DNA from: Deltaproteobacteria bacterium
Lineage (GTDB): Bacteria; Myxococcota; Myxococcia; SLRQ01
Assembly: GCA_007130885.1 (NCBI GenBank)
Contig: SLRQ01000024.1
Coordinates: forward strand, 1-64,000
Direction: 5' to 3'
Length of the DNA: 64,000 bases
Position numbers and translations under genes: made by a program
The notes under the pieces: generated by a model
The model's input: the letters and a program-made list of their open reading frames with translations, nothing else
What the model was told of the DNA's origin: nothing
Databases searched by the model: none
In this document: positions 1 to 7,901 of the stretch, piece after piece
Numbering within the stretch: the stretch's first letter is position 1
Layout of the letters: the number at the start of each line of letters is the position of its first letter

Positions 1-126
1 CCTTCTTCTCGGCCGGAGCCTTCTTCTCGGCCGGAGCCTTCTTCTCGGCCGGAGCCTTCTTCTCGGCCGGAGCCTTCTTCTCGGCCGGAGCCTTCTTCTC
101 GGCCGGAGCCTTCTTCTCGGCTGGAG
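1..126. repeat. 18-bp tandem repeat, 7 copies, in the recQ C-terminal tail
   Basis: Seven consecutive 18-bp units; the first six are identical and the seventh has one substitution. Read on the minus strand in the recQ frame each unit encodes Ala-Pro-Ala-Glu-Lys-Lys, like histone H1-type bacterial tails. The array touches the window edge, so the true copy number is unknown. Near-identity at DNA level suggests recent expansion or contraction. Confidence 0.95.
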
Positions 127-3100
127 CCTTCTCCTTATCCTTGGCGGGAGCTTTCCTCGAGCCGTCGCCGGACGCCGCTGGGCTCCTACCGGCGGCCTTC
201 TTTCTCGTCGAGGCCTTCTTCCTGGTGCCGGTCTTCTTCTTGGTCTCGGCCCTCGGCTCCGTTCCCGAGGAGGGAGCTTCTCCCGAGGAGGTGTAGGCTC
301 TCGGCGGTTCGCCCTTTCCGACCTCCACAACTCTTACGGGCGCGAAGACACGAGGCGGTCCGCCGCCGGCCGCTTCTCTTTCGGCCCCCACGGCTTTCTC
401 GGACGCCATGGTTTGCCTCTCCTGAACCGGCCTTCGCTTCCTGACCAGGGGCTTGGCTCGCTGCTCGGCCTCGGTCGAAGCAGGTCGTTCCTCCCTGACC
501 CGGGGTTCGGGATCCGAGGGCATACCTCCGATCTCCTCGCCCCACGCCGAGGCTATGCGGGCAGCTTCCGGCGGAATGTGCTCTGGCACTCGAGGTGCCT
601 GCGCTCGAGGCGCCGGCCGCTCGTCACTTCGCCGCGTGTCGCTCCGCCGCGCGTCACTTTTCCGTTCGACGTTGCTCTCGCCGCCGGTTCTTGCCTCGCC
701 CCGAGGCTTTCCTCGCGGCCTTCGCCTGCGTCTTCGGCGACCGCCTTGTCTGCGTTCCCCTTCCGCGGTCTTGCCTTGTTCGTCGGCCTGGTCTGTCTTC
801 TCTCCGCCGGCCTGGCGCTGATCGCCCTTGCCTCCCTTGCGCCTCCTGCGTCTTCTCCGCTTGCGTCCCGAAGGAGCACCGTCCACGACCTCCTCCGCCG
901 ATCGGCTGAACTTGGCGAGTGTCTGGGCGTGACGGCGCTGGGCTCTGCACTTGTCGCATTTTCCGCACTCCGGAGGATCATCTTCCCCGAAGTACTTGCG
1001 AATGAACTGGCTGCGGCAGCCCTCGGACAGGGCGTAATCCTTTACCGCCGCAAGCCGCCGCACATCCTCGGTTCGGAGCGTTTCGAAGCGACCTGCGAGA
1101 TCCTCGGCTCCTTGGATGAGCTCCTCCGGCGACACCGTGACGACGTAACGTCTCTCTTCGTCCAGCTCCACAAGACCCACTTCCTCGAGCTGAGCGCAAA
1201 GAGAGCGGCAGGTCGTGGAGGGCACCTCCGCCGACAATGCGAGGTCCGCTGCGTTGACCGGCCGGTTGTCGGCGGCCCAAGCCTTCAATGCTTGTGAAAC
1301 TCGCACTAGCTGGCGCGCGTTGGCTCGCCCCTGCTTCTGCAGATGATCCTGCACCTTGAGGTCGGCCTCGTCGAACAAGAACACGCAATGAGAAGGCAGG
1401 CCGTCCCTTCCGGCTCTGCCCGCTTCTTGAACGTACTGCTCGAGCGATCCGGGCGCCTGGTAGTGGAGAATGTAACGGATGTTGGGCTTGTCGATGCCCA
1501 TGCCGAACGCGCTGGTTGCAACCATGACCAGACGCTTCGACGGACGCATGTACCGCCGCTGCGCCGAGTTGCGCTCCTCGGTCTTCATCTTGCCGTGGTA
1601 GCGGGCGGCGGGAATACGCGCCTTGTTCAGAGCCAGCCAGATGTTGTCCACCTCGACCGTGGTCGCGCAGTAGACGATGCCGGGCCTTTGAAGCCGCTTG
1701 AGCAGACGGCCGGCGGCCTCCGGCTTCAGGTTGCCCGGCACCACCTCGACGCCGAGCCTGAGGTTTTCCCGGTGCGGCGGAGAAGTGACGTTGACCGGGT
1801 CGTTGAGCCTAAGACGCAAGGAGACGTCCTCGCGGACCTTCGGTGTCGCCGTTGCCGTGAGAGCAAGAACGGTGGGGCTGCCGAGAAAGCGCCGCTCCGT
1901 GCCGAGACGGAGGTAGGCCGGCCGGAAATCGTGCCCCCACTCTGAAATGCAGTGCGCCTCGTCAACGCAAAGAACGGCCGGGTTGGCTTTTGCGAAGAAC
2001 GGACGGGTATGCTCCGACTCCAGGCTTTCAGGCGTTGTCAGAACTATGAGGCGCCCTCCGGCCGCCACCCGCTCGAGTGCCTCGCGACGTTCCGCCGTCT
2101 TGAGGGTGCTGTCTATGCGCACGACGGGAACGCCACGACGCTTGAGGCTCTGCTGCTGATCAGCCATCAAGGCGATAAGCGGAGACACTACAATCGTTGG
2201 GCGATCCAAAAGCATCGCCGGGACCTGATAGATGAGGGACTTGCCGAAGCCGGTGGGCATGACCACGAGGGTGTCTCGCCCCTCGAGGACAGCTTGCATG
2301 GCTCTTTCTTGCTCAGGGTACAGGCGATCTATTCCAAATCGGCGCCTTGCCACCTTCCGGCAGCCGTCCAGATTGTTTGGAAGGTTGCTGGTGTCGGAGA
2401 GGGGCTTCCTCCGCCTGCGTCTTCTGCGACGCTTGCGGCGCCCGCCGTCTCGTTGACGATCGTCCGGGCGTCTCCTTCCCCGGCCGGAGTCCGGCTCGCG
2501 GGCGGTCTCCCCTGGACCGGCCCTTGCCTCGAGCTCATCTCCCTTCACCTCGCTCGGGGTGGACCGTGCGTCCTTGTCTTCCCCTTCGGGAGCAGGCTCC
2601 GGAGTCCGCCGGCCGTCGCCCTCATGCGCGGTCTTGGCGCCGCGAACGCCTCTACCTCGGCGCCCGCGCGGCTTTTTGTCGTCCTGCGTTGCAGCGGCTT
2701 CGCCGGTTTTTTCGCGGCGCCCGCGCGGCTTTTTGTCGTCCCGCGTTGAAGCGGCTTCGCCTGCTTTTTCCCGGCGCTCGCGCGGCTTCTTGTCGTCCCG
2801 CGTTGAAGCGGTTTCGCCTGCTTTTTCCCGGCGCTCGCGCGGCTTCTTGTCGTCCCGCGTTGCAGCAGCTTCGCCTGCTTTTTCGCGGCGCTCGCGCGGC
2901 TTCTTGTCGTCCTGCGTTGCAGCAGCTTCGCCTGCTTTTTCGCGGCGCCCACGCGGCTTCTTGTCGTCCTGCGTTGCAGCGACTTCACCGGTTTTTTCGC
3001 GGCGCCCGCGCGGCTTCTTGTCGTCCCGCGTTGAAGCGGCTTCGCCGTCTCGCGCCTGCTTGCCGGCTGCTTCGGGGCCGGCGTTGCGCGGTTCAGTGGC

Positions 3101-3295
3101 GCCCTCGTCGTTCTTGCCCTCCTTCTGCTCCGCGGCACTTTCCGCGTTCTTTCCGGGGGCACGTTTCGAGGAGCGCCTGCTCGGCGCCCGATTCTTAGCG
3201 GTTCTGGATTTGTCCCTTTTTCCCTCTTGCTCTTCGGCACCGTCTTGGCGATGAGCTCCAAGATCCTCCGATGGAGGGGTGGGCGGGTCTGACAT
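1..3295 (-). CDS. recQ: RecQ-family ATP-dependent DNA helicase with repeat-rich tails (partial, runs off left edge)
   Basis: A 3'-5' DNA helicase of recombination and fork repair. Start chosen at the ATG at 3295, preceded by GGAG about 9 nt upstream; 1098 codons are visible and the C-terminus lies beyond the window. Visible motifs: Walker A MPTGFGKS (346-353; RecQ usually has GGGKS), DEAH (445-448), motif VI QEAGRAGRDG (623-632), and a zinc site C760, C777, C780, C783 with the same Cys spacing as E. coli RecQ. A winged-helix-like stretch precedes the zinc site. No HRDC domain is visible; residues after about 790 are basic and low in complexity. The first 330 residues are also disordered and contain a 19-residue repeat; the visible C-terminus is a Lys/Ala/Pro six-residue repeat. 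Helicase assignment is firm. The role of the tails is unknown; DNA or RNA binding is an inference from their charge. Confidence 0.93.
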   Translation of the reverse strand, partial: MSDPPTPPSEDLGAHRQDGAEEQEGKRDKSRTAKNRAPSRRSSKRAPGKNAESAAEQKEGKNDEGATEPRNAGPEAAGKQARDGEAASTRDDKKPRGRREKTGEVAATQDDKKPRGRREKAGEAAATQDDKKPRERREKAGEAAATRDDKKPRERREKAGETASTRDDKKPRERREKAGEAASTRDDKKPRGRREKTGEAAATQDDKKPRGRRGRGVRGAKTAHEGDGRRTPEPAPEGEDKDARSTPSEVKGDELEARAGPGETAREPDSGRGRRRPDDRQRDGGRRKRRRRRRRRKPLSDTSNLPNNLDGCRKVARRRFGIDRLYPEQERAMQAVLEGRDTLVVMPTGFGKSLIYQVPAMLLDRPTIVVSPLIALMADQQQSLKRRGVPVVRIDSTLKTAERREALERVAAGGRLIVLTTPESLESEHTRPFFAKANPAVLCVDEAHCISEWGHDFRPAYLRLGTERRFLGSPTVLALTATATPKVREDVSLRLRLNDPVNVTSPPHRENLRLGVEVVPGNLKPEAAGRLLKRLQRPGIVYCATTVEVDNIWLALNKARIPAARYHGKMKTEERNSAQRRYMRPSKRLVMVATSAFGMGIDKPNIRYILHYQAPGSLEQYVQEAGRAGRDGLPSHCVFLFDEADLKVQDHLQKQGRANARQLVRVSQALKAWAADNRPVNAADLALSAEVPSTTCRSLCAQLEEVGLVELDEERRYVVTVSPEELIQGAEDLAGRFETLRTEDVRRLAAVKDYALSEGCRSQFIRKYFGEDDPPECGKCDKCRAQRRHAQTLAKFSRSAEEVVDGAPSGRKRRRRRRRKGGKGDQRQAGGEKTDQADEQGKTAEGERRQGGRRRRRRRPRGKPRGEARTGGESNVERKSDARRSDTRRSDERPAPRAQAPRVPEHIPPEAARIASAWGEEIGGMPSDPEPRVREERPASTEAEQRAKPLVRKRRPVQERQTMASEKAVGAEREAAGGGPPRVFAPVRVVEVGKGEPPRAYTSSGEAPSSGTEPRAETKKKTGTRKKASTRKKAAGRSPAASGDGSRKAPAKDKEKAPAEKKAPAEKKAPAEKKAPAEKKAPAEKKAPAEKKAPAEKK
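2652..3038. repeat. 57-bp tandem repeat, about 7 copies, in the recQ N-terminal region
   Basis: A 57-bp unit recurs at exact 57-bp steps (the common core begins near 2671, 2728, 2785, 2842, 2899, 2956 and 3013). In the recQ frame it encodes a 19-residue unit around a DDKKPRGRREKAGE core, alternating acidic and strongly basic. Copies differ by a few substitutions (Gly/Glu, Gln/Arg, Ala/Thr), so the array is older than the one in the C-terminal tail. Confidence 0.93.
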
Positions 3296-3325
3296 CCTTC
3301 AATCTCCTATTAGGTCACATTGATC

Positions 3326-3355
3326 TCGGATCGTGGTGAGATGGTCCCGATCCGA
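3326..3355. promoter_or_regulatory. Inverted repeat upstream of recQ
   Basis: Perfect 8-bp arms TCGGATCG (3326-3333) and CGATCCGA (3348-3355) with a 14-nt spacer, 31 bases upstream of the recQ start codon. This could be an operator or a leader hairpin; the sequence does not decide. The rest of the space up to the GST-like gene shows no convincing gene. Confidence 0.35.
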
Positions 3356-3592
3356 TGTGCTAGGTTTTCACCTGCCCAATGATTGGCCGGCGCCGGCCCG
3401 TTTCCAACCTAGGCCGACACTCAACACCCGGTATGCGTGTTGCTACGCAAAGAAGCCCCCACTTTACGAACTGTGATCGAGTGCTGGTCGTTCCCCTTTC
3501 AGACCGTGGCCCCTCGATACGCATCCAACTCGTATCAGGGAACCGTTGGCAGTGCAAGGGATTCCCGAAAACAACCGATGGTTACACGCGCG

Positions 3593-4240
3593 CTATTGAT
3601 GAGGCGAGGCGTACATCTCCTTCCACTCTACCCATCCAGACTTGACGACGCTTGCCGCGGGCCGCCTCTTCAGCCGCTCGCGATAGCTGGTCAGGGCGGA
3701 GAGATCGGCAAGCAAAGGCTCGAGGCCGGCCTCTTGTATTAGACCGATGAGAAAGGGCGCAAGCGCGGCGTCAGCTAGAGAGAACTGCTCGCTTACGGCG
3801 AATCGACTGCTGGAATCCAGCTCCTGCTCCAGCGTCCAGAGGCCATCCAGTATCTCGCCTCGTAGCTCGTCGAGACTCTCTCCCGCCGTTATCTGGTCGA
3901 TGTGAATGGCCTGGTAATAGTCATCCATGGGAGTGCCGACAAGTTCTTGGGCTATCGTGACCATCATGCGTACGCGGGCGCGGGCGGGCGGTGAGTCGGG
4001 AAGCAGCGGCCTGTCGGGGTAAGCGTCTTCTAGATATTCGTTTATCGTGGCGGGATCACGGATCACGACATCCCGGTCTACTAGAACGGGGAGGCTCTCG
4101 TGAGGATTGATGCCGATGAACCAGTCCTCGGATTCTTGTCCAGGCAGGACGATGTGGCGCTCGTGTGGTAGATTTTTGTCCGCTAATGCGATGCGGACCA
4201 TCTGGCACCACGGCGAGCGGGGGAGGTCATAGATCCGCAT
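3593..4240 (-). CDS. Glutathione S-transferase-like protein
   Basis: 215 residues from the ATG at 4240, chosen because GGAG lies 7 nt upstream and the protein then starts directly with the thioredoxin-fold strand MRIYDLP; a longer frame to 4285 lacks these features. The N-terminal half has the GST pattern: SPWCQMVRIAL (Ser/Cys active-site region), then ESLPVLVDRDVVIRDPATINEYLED, the glutathione-binding strand and helix with cis-Pro. The helical C-terminal half contains the usual SLADAALAPFL segment. It resembles the SspA/GST group; activity may be detoxification, or it may act as a non-enzymatic regulator. It is divergent from the peptidase gene that follows and stands alone. Confidence 0.85.
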   Translation of the reverse strand: MRIYDLPRSPWCQMVRIALADKNLPHERHIVLPGQESEDWFIGINPHESLPVLVDRDVVIRDPATINEYLEDAYPDRPLLPDSPPARARVRMMVTIAQELVGTPMDDYYQAIHIDQITAGESLDELRGEILDGLWTLEQELDSSSRFAVSEQFSLADAALAPFLIGLIQEAGLEPLLADLSALTSYRERLKRRPAASVVKSGWVEWKEMYASPHQ

Positions 4241-4324
4241 GCCAAGACTCCATGTAACCCGTCGAAGCCCACAAGGCAATAGCATCTTGTTCCTCGGCTC
4301 GTATCGCGGTACCCATTTGGCATC

Positions 4325-5413
4325 ATGCGTTTCTTGATCGCTCTCTTATTGGTGCTTGCAGTAGGCACGGGTGTAGTCGCCTACGGCCCGGGTATCTCCT
4401 TCCGGGGTGAATCCACTGAAGTTTCCCGGGAGTCCGCCGAGATCCCGGTTGGTGAGGACGACGAACAAGGTTCTCCTCCACCCGCCGGTTCCCCCGAAGC
4501 CTTTGCATATGAAGAGAGCGGGCGGGAAAAAATCGAGGAGCAATCTCCCGAGCCGAAGCCGACCATCGAGCCGGCGGCCGTGCAGGCCGGCGAGGAGATA
4601 CCGGGCACCGACGGCTTGCGGGTGGTTACAGGGACCATTCGGCGGACGGTCAACCACACGTTGGCCGACAAGCTGGAAAGAGAAGTGGCGAATCCATTGT
4701 CCCAGGTCGTCAGTCGCGTGTTGGTGTGGTGGATGGAGCCTAGTCGAGACCTGCGTCCGGGAGACGAGATCGGCGTCGTCTTTAGTCTGCACGATGGAGA
4801 AGAACCTCGCGTTCATGCTGTCTCCATGAAGTCACAGCGGCACGGAAGGACCTTCAGCGCGTACCGGTTCCAGCCGGCCGAGGAGCGTTTCGGCAGGATG
4901 TACACCTCCGACGCCAAGGAGGTGGAGAAACGAATGGTCGGCTCTCCAATAAAGGAGTACGAGCAGATAACCAGCCTTCTATGGGATGGAAGAGGGCACA
5001 ACGGGATCGACTTCAAGACTCCGGTGGGCACAGAGGTGTACGCTCCTTTCGACGGCAGAGTCGTTCGCCGCAACTGGAGCACCCGCTTCAACGGAAACTG
5101 CATCGACATAAGAGCTGATAACGGAAAGCACATACTCTTCCTGCACCTGGAGTCATTTGCCGAAGGCATGGTGCCGGGAAGGAGAGTCGAGCGAGGAGAG
5201 CTCATCGCGCTGTCCGGCAACACGGGCCGATCGACCGCGCCGCATTTGCATTACGAGGCCAGGTCACCATCCGGCCGTATTCTCGATCCGTTCGATCTGC
5301 ACGAGACGTACAGGAAAGAGGTGCCGGAGTCCGAGAAGGCCGCTTTCGAGGCCACCGTCGAGAAGATGCGGATGCTGCTCGGCGAAAAGCCCGTCGTAGC
5401 CGATGCCGGCTAA
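4325..5413 (+). CDS. M23-family (LytM) peptidoglycan endopeptidase
   Basis: 362 residues with an N-terminal hydrophobic signal or anchor (residues 2-22), an acidic Pro-rich spacer (30-95), a central domain (about 100-215) and a C-terminal LytM domain. Zinc ligands and catalytic residues are visible: HNGID (H225, D229), FLH (H274) and HLH (H307, H309). The family cleaves peptide cross-bridges of peptidoglycan in the periplasm, or activates amidases when degenerate; here all metal ligands are present, so hydrolysis is expected. No strong ribosome site precedes the ATG. The gene is monocistronic, divergent from the GST-like gene and followed by a short palindromic repeat. Confidence 0.92.
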   Translation: MRFLIALLLVLAVGTGVVAYGPGISFRGESTEVSRESAEIPVGEDDEQGSPPPAGSPEAFAYEESGREKIEEQSPEPKPTIEPAAVQAGEEIPGTDGLRVVTGTIRRTVNHTLADKLEREVANPLSQVVSRVLVWWMEPSRDLRPGDEIGVVFSLHDGEEPRVHAVSMKSQRHGRTFSAYRFQPAEERFGRMYTSDAKEVEKRMVGSPIKEYEQITSLLWDGRGHNGIDFKTPVGTEVYAPFDGRVVRRNWSTRFNGNCIDIRADNGKHILFLHLESFAEGMVPGRRVERGELIALSGNTGRSTAPHLHYEARSPSGRILDPFDLHETYRKEVPESEKAAFEATVEKMRMLLGEKPVVADAG

Positions 5414-5447
5414 GGAAGCTGTCGCAAAAGGTCGTTTTTTCTCGAAG

Positions 5448-5473
5448 TCATTCCCGCGGAAGCGGGAATCCAG
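5448..5473. repeat. REP-like palindromic element
   Basis: The stretch contains ATTCCCGC-GGAA-GCGGGAAT (5450-5469), an 8-bp perfect hairpin flanked by TC and CCAG. This strongly resembles the dispersed 'cattcccgcg..cgggaatcc' intergenic element of many proteobacterial genomes. Only one copy is present in this window. Confidence 0.6.
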
Positions 5474-5573
5474 CCCATACGAAAGTGGGCGGTTATTTGT
5501 CCAAGAGGACCACGAAAGGCATGATTTTCGAGGCCGATATGTCGGGGTGATGGTGCGGCGCGGTTCGCCGAAC

Positions 5574-6323
5574 TCAGGTCAGCCTCGCCACGAAGTCGTA
5601 GGCTCGATCCGGGAGGAACCGAAGAAATCGGACGAGCTTCGCTAGTAGCCATGGGAACTCGACAACGGTTTTTCGTCTGTCAATACCCTTCATAATCTTG
5701 GAGACGGCGGCGTCCTCCTCCATGAGCAGAGGCATGTAAGATTTGTTGTCCTCGGTCATCGGGGTCTTGATGAAACCGGGGTGCACACAAGTTACATAAA
5801 TGCCCGTCCCGTTGAGATCCACACGTAGCGATTCCAGAAAGGTCGAAAGAGCGGCCTTGCTCGCGGAGTAGGCCGCGTTTCTTGGGAGACCTCGCAGACC
5901 GGCAAGGCTGGAGATGGCCACCAACTGGCCCCGGCCTCTCTCAATCATCGCGGGCAGGGCGGCGGTCAAGGTCGCGGACGCTCCCAGGACGTTGGTTTGC
6001 AAAACGGGGCTGACATCTTCCCAGGTGAGCTTGCGTCCGTTGCGAATCCTTCCGACTCCGGCATTGGCTATCACCAAATCGAGGCCGTCGGTTTCTTCGT
6101 CCGCTCCGCGTATCGCCTCGATGACCGCGCCCGTATCGTTGACGTCGAGCTGAACCGGTATGAGCTCGCCGGGCGAGTCGGCCGTTGCCGCCGAAAGCTC
6201 TTCGAGCCGGTCCATTCTCCTGGCGGCGGCGTAAACACGGGCACCTCGCGCCACGAGCTTTTCGGCCAGGCCCGCACCGATGCCGCTGGACGCTCCCGTT
6301 ATGAAGACGTTCTCGTATCTCAT
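5574..6323 (-). CDS. Short-chain dehydrogenase/reductase (classical SDR)
   Basis: 249 residues. The NAD(P)-binding Rossmann motif TGASSGIG starts at residue 9, the structural NAG is at 87-89, the catalytic Ser at 138/139 and the YSASK motif gives Tyr152 and Lys156, so the catalytic set is complete. Arg residues after strand 2 (YAAARRMDRLEEL) favour NADPH. The C-terminal 40 residues are hydrophobic and basic (PWLLAKLVRFLRFLPDRAYDFVARL), suggesting membrane association as in lipid-acting SDRs. Substrate cannot be told. The gene ends close to the REP-like element and is followed upstream by thpR on the same strand, 36 bp away, possibly one transcript. Confidence 0.9.
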   Translation of the reverse strand: MRYENVFITGASSGIGAGLAEKLVARGARVYAAARRMDRLEELSAATADSPGELIPVQLDVNDTGAVIEAIRGADEETDGLDLVIANAGVGRIRNGRKLTWEDVSPVLQTNVLGASATLTAALPAMIERGRGQLVAISSLAGLRGLPRNAAYSASKAALSTFLESLRVDLNGTGIYVTCVHPGFIKTPMTEDNKSYMPLLMEEDAAVSKIMKGIDRRKTVVEFPWLLAKLVRFLRFLPDRAYDFVARLT

Positions 6324-6359
6324 GACGAGGGTCTCTCTACGCTGCCGGCTCGGTAAGCG

Positions 6360-6938
6360 TCAATCCTTCGGCGAAAAGGCGCCCCCCAGCGGCGCGTTCG
6401 CGCGAACCGTGTAGGTAGGTCCGTTCCTCCCGAGCACGCTCTCGTAGATTACCGCTTCCTTGACCGTAAACTCGCCGAAGTGGGTGTCGTCGTGGCGATC
6501 CAGCTCTTTCACTAGGCGCTCCACGGCTTTTCCGGAGCGTACTCGTCCGATGGTGATGTGCGGGAGAAACCGCCGTCCGGGAGGTTCCGGTGGATCGAGG
6601 GCACCGCCAAGCATTCCGGCAAGCTGGAAGAGCTCGACCGGGGCTCCGGCTCCCACGTATACGACGCGGGGACGTTTTCGGCCGGGTAGGACGCCGGTTC
6701 CATGGAGCTGCATATCGAAGGGCCGCAGCCGAGCCGTCGCGTCGCGGACGATGCGGGTGGCGGAGTCGAGCCGGTCCTCTTCGATGTTGCCCAGAAACTT
6801 CAGGGTGAGGTGAAGGTTTTGCTCCCTTACCCACCGCACGTCGGCACCCGACTGGGCGAGCTCTCGCCCCATGCTTGCGATTCTTTTCCGGACCGCCTCC
6901 GGGAGATCTATTGCTATGAATGCGCGTATGGTCGACAT
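6360..6938 (-). CDS. thpR: RNA 2',3'-cyclic phosphodiesterase (LigT/ThpR family)
   Basis: 192 residues, normal length for the 2H phosphoesterase ThpR (formerly 2'-5' RNA ligase). Both HxTx motifs are present: HLTL at 43-46 (HLTLKFLG) and HITI at 127-130 (HITIGR). The enzyme opens 2',3'-cyclic phosphates on RNA to 2'-phosphates. The start at 6938 gives the typical N-terminus with FIAIDLP. It sits directly upstream of the SDR gene on the same strand. An RtcB-archease pair, which can join 2',3'-cyclic phosphate ends, is about 31 kb away. Confidence 0.93.
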   Translation of the reverse strand: MSTIRAFIAIDLPEAVRKRIASMGRELAQSGADVRWVREQNLHLTLKFLGNIEEDRLDSATRIVRDATARLRPFDMQLHGTGVLPGRKRPRVVYVGAGAPVELFQLAGMLGGALDPPEPPGRRFLPHITIGRVRSGKAVERLVKELDRHDDTHFGEFTVKEAVIYESVLGRNGPTYTVRANAPLGGAFSPKD

Positions 6939-7080
6939 AGTTCGTACCCATCAAGGGAAATAACGAAGCCACCTCCTAGATTCCAGAAAAAGGAAAGCAG
7001 CACGATCTGTGATACCACTCCGGCCGGCGACAGCGAGCCTGTCTTCAATGTATTCCATATCGGCTACTCAGGATTGTTCG

Positions 7081-7791
7081 ATGCGTTGCAGTGAAAGCCA
7101 TGACCGCACCCTCGAGGTGACCGAGATATTTCGGTCGATACAAGGGGAGAGCACCTGGGCGGGGCATCCCTGCGTATTCGTTCGGTTGGCCGGCTGCAAT
7201 CTTCGGTGCTCGTGGTGCGACAGCGCTTACTCCTTCTCTCCGGGCACGATACACACCGTGGAAGAGGTCGTCGCCGCGGTTTCGGCGCTGGAGCAGTCTT
7301 CGGAACAGGACGACCAAAGCGACCCGCCGCGCCCTTCGAAGCTCGTCCAGGTCACCGGCGGTGAGCCGCTGCTCCAGCCGGCGTCCGTCTATTTGATGGA
7401 ACGCCTCTTGGAAACGGGACACACGGTTCTCCTGGAGACGTCCGGAGCGTTGTCGATAAGCGAGGTCCCTGCCGCGGTCCGCAAGATAATGGATTTGAAA
7501 GCACCAGGCAGCGGCGAGGCCGGCGCGAACCTCTGGGAGAACCTCGAGCACCTCTCAATGAGGGACGAGATAAAGATAGTGGTGAGTGGGCGCGAGGACT
7601 ACGAGTGGGCCCGGTTGCAGATCAGGCGGCGCGGGCTAGCGGGCCGATGTGGTGCCGTTTTGCTGGCGCCCGTGCATGGGTCGCTCGAGCCCGAGCGGCT
7701 GGTGTCATGGATGCTGGAGGACGGGCTCCCCGCCAGGCTGAACCTTCAGCTACACAAGTACGTCTGGCCGGGGGTTGAACGAGGAGTTTAG
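7081..7791 (+). CDS. queE: 7-carboxy-7-deazaguanine synthase (radical SAM, QueE)
   Basis: 236 residues from the ATG at 7081 (AGGA about 8 nt upstream); an in-frame ATG at 7009 adds a non-conserved leader and is disfavoured. The family signature EIFRSIQGEST is followed by the radical SAM cluster CNLRCSWC (C39, C43, C46; CX3CX2C), then VTGGEPLLQ for SAM binding. QueE converts 6-carboxytetrahydropterin to 7-carboxy-7-deazaguanine in queuosine and deazapurine synthesis. No queC, queD or queF is in the window, so the pathway genes are scattered. The gene is divergent from thpR. Confidence 0.95.
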   Translation: MRCSESHDRTLEVTEIFRSIQGESTWAGHPCVFVRLAGCNLRCSWCDSAYSFSPGTIHTVEEVVAAVSALEQSSEQDDQSDPPRPSKLVQVTGGEPLLQPASVYLMERLLETGHTVLLETSGALSISEVPAAVRKIMDLKAPGSGEAGANLWENLEHLSMRDEIKIVVSGREDYEWARLQIRRRGLAGRCGAVLLAPVHGSLEPERLVSWMLEDGLPARLNLQLHKYVWPGVERGV

Positions 7792-7825
7792 TAGGGGGGG
7801 TCAGGACCCTTCACTTGTCACTTGG

Positions 7826-7861
7826 GAAATTCGGAAATTCGGGGACAGCTTACGTAATTTA
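7826..7861. repeat. Short dispersed-repeat-like sequence (tandem octamer followed by GGGGACAG)
   Basis: Two tandem copies of GAAATTCG (7826-7841) lead into GGGACAGCTTACGTAATTT. AATTCGGGGACAG...TAATTT words are typical of REP-like elements spread by Y1 (RAYT) transposases; no transposase gene is present here. The assignment rests on resemblance only. Confidence 0.4.
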
Positions 7862-7901
7862 GGTGAGGGTCGGTGTGCTCGTGAGGCGGCGGCACCGCCG
7901 G

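Noticed and set aside
413..1297. Long plus-strand open frames across the first 3 kb (for example 413-1297, 1343-1945, 1952-2749, 2347-3198)
   Set aside because: All lie opposite the recQ frame, whose helicase and zinc motifs are unmistakable. Their Arg/Ala/Pro-rich content reflects GC bias.
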